Shown here: positions 33,720-42,464 of the stretch, in pieces
Layout of the letters: every line of letters begins with the position of its first letter
Position numbering within the stretch: position 1 is the first letter of the stretch
Assembly: GCA_040882605.1 (NCBI GenBank)
Contig: JBBEAY010000041.1
Coordinates: 1-64,000 of the forward strand
Length of the DNA: 64,000 bases
Reading direction: 5' to 3'
DNA from: JAOUEA01 sp040882605
GTDB lineage: Bacteria; Actinomycetota; UBA4738; HRBIN12
Notes under the pieces: model-generated
The model's database searches: none
The model's input: the letters and a program-made list of their open reading frames with translations, nothing else
Told to the model about the DNA's origin: nothing
Made by a program: the position numbers and the translations under genes

Positions 33720-34849
33720 CGACGATGCACCGCGCGCTCGAGACCTACCGCGGTCAGACGATCCCGCACTTCCGATTCGTGGAACGCCGCAACGCTTGGT
33801 TCGCGTTCTCCGGCGTGCTCGTCGCGCTGTCGCTCGTGGGCCTCGTCGCCAGCCGCCTGGAATACTCCATCGACTTCGACGGCGGCGCCAGGCTCCAGTA
33901 TCCGCTTGCGGTCGATGTGTCGGTCGAAGACATCACGGCTGTGCTCGCCGGCGCCGGTCGCGATTCCGCAGAGGTACAGATCGTGAGCGGCGACCAGGTC
34001 GCGATACGCACGGAATCGTTCACCAGATCGGGCGAGGCCGACGACCTGCTGACAGCGCTCGCCGATCAGGCGGGCATCGACCCGACCGAGATCAGCGTCG
34101 AGGACATCGGTCCGACCTTCGGTGCCGAGGTGCGCCGGCAGGCGCTGACCGGTCTGATCATCGTCTTGGTCGCGATCACGTTGTACATCGCGTTCAGGTT
34201 CGAACCGAAGATGGCGCTCGGCGCCATGGTCGCCTTGGTGCACGACGTGGTGATCACGGCCGGCATCTACGCGCTCGTCGGTCGTGAGGTCACCCCCGAG
34301 ACCGTGATCGCGATCCTCACGATCCTCGGGTTCTCGCTCTACGACACGGTCGTGATCTTCGACAAGATCAAGGAGAACACCGAGTCGAGCGTGCTCGTGA
34401 CACGGCTCGGCTATGTAGGCGTCGTTGATCTGTCGCTCAACCAGGTGTTGATGCGGTCGGTGAACACGTCCCTTGTCGTGCTGCTTCCGATCCTTTCGCT
34501 GCTGCTGTTCGGAGGCGACACGCTCAAGGACTTCGCGTTCGCGATGTTCGTGGGCGTTGCGATCGGCGCCTACTCCTCGATCTTCTTGGCCGCGCCGCTG
34601 CTCGCGGTGCTCAAGATGCGGGAGAAGCGATTCCAGCAGATGGAATCGCGGCACACCGCACGCGGCCGGGGCACGATCGCACCGGCGCCGGAGACGGAAA
34701 CGGCTACTGCAGCGCCCATAGCGCCGACCGCGACGGTCACGGCTGCCCGCACATCCGACGCCGCGGCCACCGCCGCCACCGCACGCGCGAGCGCTCGGCC
34801 ACGGCCCAAGAGCAAGCGCCGTCCGCCCCCCAAGCGCAAGCGCAGATAG
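33716..34849 (+). CDS. secF: Protein translocase subunit SecF
   Basis: A 377-residue SecF: TM1 (residues 28-47), LEYSIDFDGGARLQY at the periplasmic base, EDIGPTFGAEVRRQAL and the TM2-6 block with TILGFSLYDTVVIFDKIKEN and MRSVNTSL. The C-terminal 70 residues are Ala/Thr-rich and end in a very basic Pro/Arg/Lys stretch, which probably faces the cytoplasm and may contact ribosomes or membrane lipids. ATG 33716 overlaps the secD stop by four bases. Confidence 0.95.
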   Translation: MTTMHRALETYRGQTIPHFRFVERRNAWFAFSGVLVALSLVGLVASRLEYSIDFDGGARLQYPLAVDVSVEDITAVLAGAGRDSAEVQIVSGDQVAIRTESFTRSGEADDLLTALADQAGIDPTEISVEDIGPTFGAEVRRQALTGLIIVLVAITLYIAFRFEPKMALGAMVALVHDVVITAGIYALVGREVTPETVIAILTILGFSLYDTVVIFDKIKENTESSVLVTRLGYVGVVDLSLNQVLMRSVNTSLVVLLPILSLLLFGGDTLKDFAFAMFVGVAIGAYSSIFLAAPLLAVLKMREKRFQQMESRHTARGRGTIAPAPETETATAAPIAPTATVTAARTSDAAATAATARASARPRPKSKRRPPPKRKRR

Positions 34850-34901
34850 CCTCGCCTCGCCCATACCGGATCGCACAAGAGCCACGAGGAGCAGCGAGCC
34901 A

Positions 34902-35423
34902 ATGGACATCGAACAGATCAAGGGCCTGATCCGCGATGTGCCCGACTTCCCCGAGCCGGGCATCGTGTTCAAGGACATCACGCCGTTGCTTGCCGATCCG
35001 ATCGCGTTTTCCACCATCACCGATCTCATGGTCGTGCGGTTCGGCAGGGGAAATGTCGACAAGGTCGTGGGTATCGAGGCGCGCGGGTTCATCATCGCCT
35101 CACCTGTCGCGTACCACTTCGGGGCAGGGTTCGTGCCGATCCGCAAGCAGGGCAAGCTTCCGTGGGAGACCGTGGCAGAGGACTACGAGCTCGAGTACGG
35201 CACGGCCACACTCGAGCTTCACGTCGATGGCATCAACCCCGGCGAGCGGGTGCTGATCGTCGACGACGTGCTCGCGACCGGCGGCACGGCTCGCGCCGCC
35301 GCCTCGCTCGTGCAGCAGGTGGGCGGCAAGGTGTGCGGCATCGCTACCGTGATCGAGCTCGACTTCTTGCACGGACGTGAACGTCTCGCCGATCACGAGC
35401 TGTACACGCTGATCCACTACTGA
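34902..35423 (+). CDS. apt: Adenine phosphoribosyltransferase
   Basis: A 173-residue type I phosphoribosyltransferase. It salvages adenine with PRPP to AMP. FPEPGIVFKDITPLLADP, GIEARGFI and the PRPP motif VLIVDDVLATGGTA are all present. GAGGAGCAGCGAGCC lies directly upstream of the ATG. It sits between secF and rel as in other actinobacteria. Confidence 0.96.
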   Translation: MDIEQIKGLIRDVPDFPEPGIVFKDITPLLADPIAFSTITDLMVVRFGRGNVDKVVGIEARGFIIASPVAYHFGAGFVPIRKQGKLPWETVAEDYELEYGTATLELHVDGINPGERVLIVDDVLATGGTARAAASLVQQVGGKVCGIATVIELDFLHGRERLADHELYTLIHY

Positions 35424-35449
35424 GTGCCGATCGAGCCTGCTGTAGCCCC

Positions 35450-35455
35450 TACACT
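35450..35455 (+). promoter_or_regulatory. Probable -10 element (TACACT) for rel
   Basis: TACACT lies 20 bases before GTG 35475. A transcript starting about seven bases downstream would still contain the GAAGGAGG site but not the alternative start at 35424, which supports the 35475 start. Confidence 0.45.
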
Positions 35456-35474
35456 TGGGGGCGAAGGAGGCGCG

Positions 35475-37763
35475 GTGGACAGCAGGGAAGAGCTCGGCCT
35501 CGATCGCCAGGACGAGACGCCGCAGCAGCGACGCGGCGGCCGGCTGCCGAACCTGCCGCGTCCCCGCCTGCGTCGTGGCGACGCCGCCGCACCATCACCG
35601 ATCGACGTTGTGATCAAGAAGGTTCGCGCCTACAACCCCAAGGCCGACACGAGGGAGATCGCGCGGGCCTACGCGTTCGCCCAAGCCTCGCACGAGGGGC
35701 AGACGCGCAAGTCCGGCGAGGAGTTCATCACGCACCCGGTCGCCGTCACGAGCATCTTGGCCGACCTGCGGCTGGACACCACCACGCTGGAGGCTGCGTT
35801 GCTGCACGACACCGTCGAGGACACCGCCGTCACGCTCGAGGACATCGAGACAGAGTTCGGCGCCGAGGTGGCGCGCATCGTCGACGGCCTCACGAAGCTC
35901 GAGCGCTACGAGTTCCATTCACGCGAGCAGGAACAGGCCGAGAACGTCCGCAAGATGATCGTGGCGATGGCCGGCGACATCCGGGTGCTGCTGATCAAGC
36001 TCGCCGATCGCCTGCACAACATGCGGACACTCGGCGTGCTGGCCGAGCCGAAGCAGCGTCGCATCGCCACCGAGACGCTCGAGATCTACGCGCCGCTCGC
36101 ACATCGGCTCGGTGTGCAGGAGATCAAGTGGGAGCTCGAGGACCTGTCATTCCGCACCCTGCACCCCGGCCCGTACCGTGAGATCTCGAACCTCGTCGCT
36201 GCCCGCAGGAGCGAGAGGACCGCCCTGATCGAGCAGGTCACGGGCGAAGCGCGCGCCAAGCTCAAGGAGCTCGGCGTGAAGGCGGAGGTCGAGGGCCGTC
36301 CGAAGCACCTGTACGCGATCTACGAGAAGATGGTGATCCGAGGCAAGGAGTTCAACGAGATCTATGACCTCGTCGGGGTCCGCATCCTCGTCGATTCCCT
36401 GCGCGACACCTACGCCGCGCTCGGCTGCGTGCACGCCCTCTGGAAGCCGATCCCCGGCCGCTTCAAGGACTACGTGGCGATGCCCAAGTCGAACATGTAC
36501 CAGTCGCTGCACACGACGGTAGTGGGGCCGGGGGGCAAGCCACTCGAGATCCAGATCCGCACGCGTGACATGCACCGCACCGCGAAGTACGGCATCGCCG
36601 CGCACTGGCGCTACAAGGAAGGCAGCAAGCAAGCCAAGGAAGCCTCGGCCGAGGCGGCGTGGCTCGGCCAGATGATGGATTGGCTGAAGGACATGGCCGA
36701 TCCCCGTGAGTTCATGGATTCGCTGCGCATCGACCTCTACGGCGGCCAGGTCTTCGTTTTCACCCCGAAGGGCGACGTGGCGAACCTGCCCGCGGGAGCG
36801 ACCCCGGTTGACTTCGCCTACTCGATCCACACCGACGTCGGGCATCGCACTATCGGGGCGAAGGTCGGCGGCAAGCTGGTGCCCCTCGATTACGAGCTTC
36901 GCACGGGCGACACGGTCGAGATCTTGACCTCACGCGCACAGGGTGAGGGCCCGTCGCAGGACTGGCTGCAGTTCGTGAAGACCCCCCGCGCTCGATCGAA
37001 GATCCGGCAGTGGTTCTCGCGGGGCAGGCGTGAGGACGCGCTCGAGCAGGGTCGGGACGCGGTCACCCGCCTGATGCGCAAGCAGAACCTTCCGATCAAG
37101 CGCCTCGCGACGACCGAGTCGCTCACCACGGTCGCCAGCGAGCTGAAGTACACGAACCTCGAGGCGCTCTACGTGGCCGTCGGCGAGGGCCACGTCTCGC
37201 CCCAGTCGATCGTGGCTCGTGTCTCCCGCCTGGTGGTCGGCGACACCGACGAAGAGCTCGTGGCGGAAGTGCCGCTCGCGCGGCCCGTGCGCCTCGGCCG
37301 CGCCGACGACGTGTCGAAGGGGATCGTGGTCCGCGGGCTGCCCGACGTCTGGGTGCGGCTCAGCCGGTGCTGCACGCCGGTGCCGGGCGACGAGATCCTC
37401 GGATTCGTCACCAAGGGGCAAGGCGTGAGCGTGCATCGCACCGATTGCCCCAACGTGACGTCGCTGCGTCGCCAGCCGGAGCGCCTGATCGAGGTCACCT
37501 GGGCCGAAGGCAAGTCGACCTCGTTCGTGGTCGCGATCCAGGTCGAAGCGCTCGATCGCACCCGGCTGCTGTCCGATGTGGCGACGGTGCTCTCCGACAG
37601 CCACGTCAACATCATCTCGGCGACCTCGACGACCGGAAAGGATCGCATCACTCGTCTGCGCTTCTCGTTCGAGCTGGCCGACATCGCGCATCTGTCGAGC
37701 GTGCTCGCATCGGTCAAGCGGGTGGAGAGCGTGTACGACGCCTACCGGGTCGTGCCCAGCTAG
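35475..37763 (+). CDS. rel: Bifunctional (p)ppGpp synthetase/hydrolase
   Basis: A 762-residue long RelA/SpoT homologue. Hydrolase HD domain with HDTVED (111-116) and LADRLHNMRTL, synthetase domain with EFNEIYDLVGVRILVDS and YQSLHTTVVGP, TGS domain (IDLYGGQVFVFTPKGD), zinc-finger-like RLSRCCTPVPGDEI, and C-terminal ACT. Both catalytic halves look intact, so it should make and destroy (p)ppGpp in the stringent response. GTG 35475 has GAAGGAGG five bases upstream; a frame from 35424 would lie before the putative promoter's start point. Confidence 0.95.
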   Translation: MDSREELGLDRQDETPQQRRGGRLPNLPRPRLRRGDAAAPSPIDVVIKKVRAYNPKADTREIARAYAFAQASHEGQTRKSGEEFITHPVAVTSILADLRLDTTTLEAALLHDTVEDTAVTLEDIETEFGAEVARIVDGLTKLERYEFHSREQEQAENVRKMIVAMAGDIRVLLIKLADRLHNMRTLGVLAEPKQRRIATETLEIYAPLAHRLGVQEIKWELEDLSFRTLHPGPYREISNLVAARRSERTALIEQVTGEARAKLKELGVKAEVEGRPKHLYAIYEKMVIRGKEFNEIYDLVGVRILVDSLRDTYAALGCVHALWKPIPGRFKDYVAMPKSNMYQSLHTTVVGPGGKPLEIQIRTRDMHRTAKYGIAAHWRYKEGSKQAKEASAEAAWLGQMMDWLKDMADPREFMDSLRIDLYGGQVFVFTPKGDVANLPAGATPVDFAYSIHTDVGHRTIGAKVGGKLVPLDYELRTGDTVEILTSRAQGEGPSQDWLQFVKTPRARSKIRQWFSRGRREDALEQGRDAVTRLMRKQNLPIKRLATTESLTTVASELKYTNLEALYVAVGEGHVSPQSIVARVSRLVVGDTDEELVAEVPLARPVRLGRADDVSKGIVVRGLPDVWVRLSRCCTPVPGDEILGFVTKGQGVSVHRTDCPNVTSLRRQPERLIEVTWAEGKSTSFVVAIQVEALDRTRLLSDVATVLSDSHVNIISATSTTGKDRITRLRFSFELADIAHLSSVLASVKRVESVYDAYRVVPS

Positions 37764-37770
37764 CCGCCCG

Positions 37771-38217
37771 ATGCGGGTCGTGCTGCAGCGGGTATCCGTC
37801 GCCTCGGTCAAGGTCGCGGGGGAACAGGTCTCGGCGATCGGGCGCGGCCTCCTGGCGTTGGCCGGCGTGGGGAACGGCGACGGCCTGGCCGACGCCGAAC
37901 GGCTCGCCGAGAAGATCTCCACGCTCCGCGTCTTCTCCGATGATGCGGGCAAGATGAACCTGGCGCTCGCCGACGTCGGGGGCGGGGTGCTCGTGGTCTC
38001 GCAGTTCACCCTGTACGCCGATCTGCACAAGGGTCGCCGCCCCTCGTGGACCGGCGCAGCCGATCCGGGCGAGGCCGCGGTGCTCGTCGAAGCTCTGGCC
38101 GCCGGTCTCGAAAGCCGCAGGCTCACGGTCGGAAGAGGTGTGTTCGGCGCCAACATGCAGGTCGAGCTCGTGAACGACGGCCCTGTGACCCTGGTGCTCG
38201 ACACGGCGACGCTGTAG
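37771..38217 (+). CDS. dtd: D-aminoacyl-tRNA deacylase
   Basis: A 148-residue Dtd. MRVVLQRVSVASVKV at the N terminus, SQFTLYAD (catalytic-site loop) and GVFGANMQVELVNDGPVTLVLD, containing the cross-subunit Gly-Pro motif, are diagnostic. It removes D-amino acids (and glycine from tRNA-Ala) mis-attached to tRNA. It is seven bases downstream of rel. Confidence 0.95.
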   Translation: MRVVLQRVSVASVKVAGEQVSAIGRGLLALAGVGNGDGLADAERLAEKISTLRVFSDDAGKMNLALADVGGGVLVVSQFTLYADLHKGRRPSWTGAADPGEAAVLVEALAAGLESRRLTVGRGVFGANMQVELVNDGPVTLVLDTATL

Positions 38218-38247
38218 CCGGGCGCAGGTCCCGCTGAGGGCGTCCGA

Positions 38248-38253
38248 TAGCAT
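38248..38253 (+). promoter_or_regulatory. Probable -10 element (TAGCAT) for the MBL-hisS-aspS operon
   Basis: TAGCAT overlaps the first of two possible ATGs (38252) and ends ten bases before the second (38264), which favours the second as the real start. Confidence 0.4.
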
Positions 38254-38263
38254 GAGCGGCCTC

Positions 38264-38902
38264 ATGTGGCTCGACGTATTCAACGCGAACCCGTACGGCA
38301 CGAACTGCTGGCTTCTGTCCGCCGATGCGAGCGACGAGGCGGTCGTGATCGACCCCGGCTTCTCGCCCGATCAGGTGCACGCCATGCTCACCGCGGCCGG
38401 CAAGACCCCTGTCGCGGTGCTCGCCACCCACGCGCACCTCGACCATGTGGGGGAAGCCGGCGACTTCGCGGGCGAGATGCCTGTGTACGTGCATGAGGCC
38501 GACGCAGTGGCGTTCACCGACGAGTCCGCCTGGCGCGCCGGGTTCGATAACCCACTCGTGCCCGTGAAGGACCTGCGCACGATGGCCGACGGCCAGGTGC
38601 TGAGTCTCGCCGGGCTCGAGATCGCGGTGATGCACACTCCTGGTCACACCCCCGGCCACTGCGCCTTTCGGGTCGACGCCGACATCGCGTTCTGCTCGGG
38701 CGACCTGGTGTTCGCGGGCGCGATCGGGCGGTCGGACTTCGATAACTCCGATCCGGCGGCGATGCAAGAGAGCCTGCGACGGTTCCTCGAGCTCGCCGAT
38801 GTCGTGCCGGTCCTGCCGGGCCACGGGCCCGATACGACGGTGGGCCGCGAGCGCGCCTCGAACCCGTTCCTGCGCAAGCTCGGGCCCGAGGGCGGCCCCT
38901 GA
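38264..38902 (+). CDS. Metallo-beta-lactamase-fold hydrolase, glyoxalase II-like
   Basis: A 212-residue MBL-fold enzyme with both metal sites: THAHLDHVGE (H-x-H-x-D-H), HTPGHTPGHCAF, Asp in CSGDLVFAG, and the last His in LPGHGPDTT. The wording matches the small YcbL/glyoxalase II-like group that hydrolyses thioesters. The gene before hisS in mycobacteria (Rv2581c) is of the same kind. An ATG at 38252 would add four residues, but it overlaps the putative -10. The stop overlaps hisS by one base. Confidence 0.88.
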   Translation: MWLDVFNANPYGTNCWLLSADASDEAVVIDPGFSPDQVHAMLTAAGKTPVAVLATHAHLDHVGEAGDFAGEMPVYVHEADAVAFTDESAWRAGFDNPLVPVKDLRTMADGQVLSLAGLEIAVMHTPGHTPGHCAFRVDADIAFCSGDLVFAGAIGRSDFDNSDPAAMQESLRRFLELADVVPVLPGHGPDTTVGRERASNPFLRKLGPEGGP

Positions 38903-40197
38903 TGGAACTCTCACCGCCGCGCGGCACTCAGGATCTGCTGGGAGACCGCGCCGACGCGATGCTCGGCCTCTACGACGAGGCGCACCGCATCGCGCGGCTC
39001 TTCGGGTACCGATACGTCGAGACGCCGACGTTCGAGCAGACCGAGGTGTTCGCGCGTACGTCGGGAGCGACCTCCGACGTCGTGACGAAGGAGATGTATA
39101 CGTTCCAGGACAAGGGTGGGCGATCGGTCACGCTGAGGCCTGAGAGCACGGCAGGCGTGGTGCGCGCCTACCTCGCGCATGCGCAATCACTGCCGAACCC
39201 GTTCAAGGGCTACTACATCGCGTCCGAGTTCCGCCACGGAAGGCCGCAGGCCGGTCGTACGCGGGAGTTCCGCCAATTCGGCGTCGAGGTGATCGGCACT
39301 CCTGCGCCCGGCGCCGACGTCGAGGTCATCATGCTGGGCGATCGCTTCCTGAAGGCTCGCGGGCTCACCGACGTTTCACTGCATCTCAACTCGATCGGCG
39401 ACGATGTCTGCCGTCCGGGCTACCGCGAGCGCCTCGTGGCGTACTTCGAACCCTTCCGCGACCGCCTCGACGAGGACTGTCGCACCCGCCTCGATCAGAA
39501 TCCGCTGCGCGTGTTCGACTGCAAGGTCGACGGCGACCAGGACTTCGTGCAGGCCGCGCCGACGATCGCCGATCACCTCTGCGATGGGTGCGCCGATCAC
39601 TTCGCCGCCGTGCGCGCTGGGCTCGATGCAACAGGGGTCGAGTATGTGCTCGACTCCCGGCTGGTGCGCGGGCTCGATTACTACACGCGTACGACGTTCG
39701 AATGGATCTCCGGCGTGCTCGCGTCGAACAAGGCCGGCACTGTGAATGCAGGCGGCCGCTACGACGGGCTCGCCGAGGCCCTGGGCGGTCCCGCGACGCC
39801 TGGAGTGGGCTTCGCGATGGGCCTCGACAGGGTGCTGCTCGCCATGGAAGCCGAGGGTCTCGCGCTGCCGCCTGCCCGCACCCCGAGCTGCTTCGTGGTC
39901 GCGATCGGCGAGGCAACGAGCGAGGTGGGTTCGGTGCTCGTCGACGAGCTGCGCACGGCCGGCATCGCGACGGCGCGGGCGCTCGAGGACCGCCCGCTCA
40001 AGGCGCAGCTCAAGATGGCGGACCGAGCAGGCGCGGGCTTCACGGCGATCATGGGGGAGCGCGAGGTCGCCGCCGGCGTGGTCACGCTTCGACGCCTCGT
40101 CGACGGCGTGCAGAAGGAAGTGCCGCGGGCCGACGTCGCCCGATGGCTGACGAGGCTCGAGGACTGGCCTGCGGACCGAACGGATGAGACGACATGA
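38902..40197 (+). CDS. hisS: Histidyl-tRNA synthetase
   Basis: A 431-residue class II synthetase. PRGTQDLLG at the N terminus, motif 2 YYIASEFRHGRPQAGRTREFRQFGVEVIG, the histidine-specific LVRGLDYYTRTTFEW, motif 3 GVGFAMGLDRVLLAME, and a C-terminal anticodon-binding domain are all present. It shares a one-base overlap with the MBL gene and a four-base overlap (ATGA) with aspS. Confidence 0.97.
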   Translation: MELSPPRGTQDLLGDRADAMLGLYDEAHRIARLFGYRYVETPTFEQTEVFARTSGATSDVVTKEMYTFQDKGGRSVTLRPESTAGVVRAYLAHAQSLPNPFKGYYIASEFRHGRPQAGRTREFRQFGVEVIGTPAPGADVEVIMLGDRFLKARGLTDVSLHLNSIGDDVCRPGYRERLVAYFEPFRDRLDEDCRTRLDQNPLRVFDCKVDGDQDFVQAAPTIADHLCDGCADHFAAVRAGLDATGVEYVLDSRLVRGLDYYTRTTFEWISGVLASNKAGTVNAGGRYDGLAEALGGPATPGVGFAMGLDRVLLAMEAEGLALPPARTPSCFVVAIGEATSEVGSVLVDELRTAGIATARALEDRPLKAQLKMADRAGAGFTAIMGEREVAAGVVTLRRLVDGVQKEVPRADVARWLTRLEDWPADRTDETT

Positions 40198-42062
40198 CCC
40201 CCGAAACCCAAGCGACGATGCGAACCACCATGCGCACGCACGCCTGCGGCGAGCTGAGCCTCGATGACGCCGGAAGCGAGGTCGTTCTGTGCGGCTGGGT
40301 GGCGCATCGCCGAGACCACGGAGGCGTGACTTTCATCGACCTCCGAGACCGCGAGGGCGCGGTGCAGGTCGTGTTCCACCCGGAGACCGCCGCGGGGGCG
40401 CACGAGGCGGCCCAGCGCCTCGGCGCCGAAGACGTCGTGCGCGTGACCGGCTCGGTCTCGGCTCGTCCCGACGGCATGATCAACCCCGAGCTCGCGACCG
40501 GCGAGATCGAGGTGACCGCGGCGTCGCTCGAGGTGTTGAACGCGTCGGCCACGCCACCGTTCCCGATCGAGGACCGGATCGAGGCGGGGGAGGATCTGCG
40601 GCTTCGCTACCGCTATCTCGACCTGCGCCGCCCCGAGATGACGAAGATGCTCGCGATGCGGGCGCAGATCGTGCGACTGATGCGAGAGCATCTCGACGCG
40701 CAGAGCTTCGTCGAGATCGAGACGCCGATGCTCACGCGTTCGACCCCCGAGGGCTCACGCGACTTCCTCGTGCCGAGCCGCCTGTGGCCGGGCACGTTCT
40801 ACGCGCTGCCTCAGTCGCCACAACAGCTGAAGCAACTGTTGATGGTGGGTGGGCAGGATCGGTACTACCAGATCGTGCGGTGCCTGCGCGACGAGGCCTC
40901 GCGCGCCGATCGTGGGTTCGAGTTCACGCAGCTCGACGTGGAGATGTCGTTCGTCGGCGAACAGGACCTGATCGACCTGATCGAGCCGTTGTACGCCCGC
41001 ATCGTTCGCGAGGTGGCCGGGGTCGAGGTGACGACGCCGTTCGCCCGACTCACCTACGACGAGATGATGGCCCGCTACGGCTCCGACAAGCCCGACCTCC
41101 GCTACGGCATGGAGCTCGTCGACCTGTCGCTGAGCTTCGCCGAGACAGGCTTCAACGCTTTCTCGAAGGTGCTCGCCGGCGGCGGCGTGATCAAGGCGCT
41201 CGCCGCGCCGGGCGCGGGGTCGTTCACTCGCAAGGAGCTCGATCGGTTGATCGACGATGCGAAGGGACGCGGCGCCGCGGGCCTCGTGTGGATGGCGGTC
41301 GAAGCTGATGGTGCGGTTCGGTCCCCGGTCGAGAAGTTCCTCTCCAGCGACGAGGTCACGAGCGTGCTCGAACTCACGAACGCGGCCGACGGCGACCTCG
41401 TCTGCATCGTCGCCGACCGCGGGGACCGGGCCAACGTCGCGCTCGATGGCCTTCGGCGCGACCTCGCGGCGAGGCTCGGGCTCATCCCCGACGACGCCTG
41501 GGCGTTCTGCTGGATGGTCGAGCCGCCATTGTTCGAGTACAGCGACGACGAGCAGCGGTGGGTCTCGGTGCACCATCCGTTCACGGCGCCGGCTTCGGAC
41601 GATCTGAACCCCGAGACCGCCAAGGCGCGCGCCTACGACCTGGTGTTGAACGGCTTCGAGGTGGGTGGTGGCAGCATCCGTATCCACGACGCCTCGACAC
41701 AACGGAAGGTGTTCGAGTCGCTGCAGCTGGCTCGCGACGACATCGACGAGCAGTTCGGGCACCTGCTGCGCGCGCTCGCACTCGGCGCGCCGCCCCACGG
41801 CGGCATCGCGATGGGGGTCGACCGGCTCGTGATGATCATGGCCGGCAAGGACGCGATCCGCGACGTGATCGCCTTCCCGAAGTCGCAGTCGGGTACCGAC
41901 CCGCTGACGGGGTCGCCGGCGCCGGCCACCCAGGAGCAGCTGAGGGAGCTGGGTATCCGGGTGACGGTCGCGCCTGCCCTCCGTGCCGGCGAGCGCCGGG
42001 GTGAGGATCAACCACGAGGATCCGGGCGAGGCGGATCGGCCGAGAAAGATCAGGAGAGATGA
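40194..42062 (+). CDS. aspS: Aspartyl-tRNA synthetase, probably non-discriminating
   Basis: A 622-residue bacterial-type AspRS: N-terminal OB fold (GWVAHRRDHGGVTFIDLRDREG), motif 2 RYYQIVRCLRDEASRADRGFEFTQLD, GAD domain, and motif 3 GIAMGVDRLVMIMAG. The His-Gly in RRDHGG is the form that family studies link to non-discriminating enzymes, which also charge tRNA-Asn for later GatCAB amidation; discriminating enzymes have Leu there. That is an inference from one position. ATG 40194 overlaps hisS by four bases; Met9 or Met13 are alternative starts. Confidence 0.95.
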   Translation: MTPETQATMRTTMRTHACGELSLDDAGSEVVLCGWVAHRRDHGGVTFIDLRDREGAVQVVFHPETAAGAHEAAQRLGAEDVVRVTGSVSARPDGMINPELATGEIEVTAASLEVLNASATPPFPIEDRIEAGEDLRLRYRYLDLRRPEMTKMLAMRAQIVRLMREHLDAQSFVEIETPMLTRSTPEGSRDFLVPSRLWPGTFYALPQSPQQLKQLLMVGGQDRYYQIVRCLRDEASRADRGFEFTQLDVEMSFVGEQDLIDLIEPLYARIVREVAGVEVTTPFARLTYDEMMARYGSDKPDLRYGMELVDLSLSFAETGFNAFSKVLAGGGVIKALAAPGAGSFTRKELDRLIDDAKGRGAAGLVWMAVEADGAVRSPVEKFLSSDEVTSVLELTNAADGDLVCIVADRGDRANVALDGLRRDLAARLGLIPDDAWAFCWMVEPPLFEYSDDEQRWVSVHHPFTAPASDDLNPETAKARAYDLVLNGFEVGGGSIRIHDASTQRKVFESLQLARDDIDEQFGHLLRALALGAPPHGGIAMGVDRLVMIMAGKDAIRDVIAFPKSQSGTDPLTGSPAPATQEQLRELGIRVTVAPALRAGERRGEDQPRGSGRGGSAEKDQER

Positions 42063-42063
42063 C

Positions 42064-42453
42064 ATGACCGAGCTGACTCCCGAGCAGGCCGCGTTGTTCG
42101 GTCCTCCGAACCTCGCGTACCTTGCCACGGTGAACGCCGATGGCTCGCCGCACGTGTCGCCGCTGTGGGCCGACGCCCGGGACGGCCTGATCGTATTGAA
42201 CACGGCGGACGGACGCACCAAGGTCGAGAACGTCCGTCGCGATCCGCGCGTGAGCGTGGCGATCCATGAGAAGGAGCGGCCACATCCACCGCTCGCTATC
42301 CAGGGCACGGTGATCGAGGTGACGCCCCGGGGGGCTGAGGTGCACATGCAGGAGCTCGCCCGGCGGTACACGGGCGAAGAGTGGGATCCGGTCGAGGGAC
42401 AGGTCCGGTTGCTGCTCGTGATCCGTCCCGATCGCGTGCTGGGTTGGACCTGA
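42064..42453 (+). CDS. PPOX-class FMN/F420-binding protein
   Basis: A 129-residue split-barrel flavin-fold protein: NLAYLATVNADGSPHVSPLWA, then VENVRRDPRVSVAIHE. This is the pyridoxamine-5'-phosphate-oxidase-like class that in actinobacteria often uses F420H2 to reduce small substrates. The ligand and substrate cannot be told. AGGAGAG lies five bases before ATG 42064. It is placed between aspS and rarA in the same direction. Confidence 0.85.
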   Translation: MTELTPEQAALFGPPNLAYLATVNADGSPHVSPLWADARDGLIVLNTADGRTKVENVRRDPRVSVAIHEKERPHPPLAIQGTVIEVTPRGAEVHMQELARRYTGEEWDPVEGQVRLLLVIRPDRVLGWT

Positions 42454-42464
42454 GGCCCGGTTCG

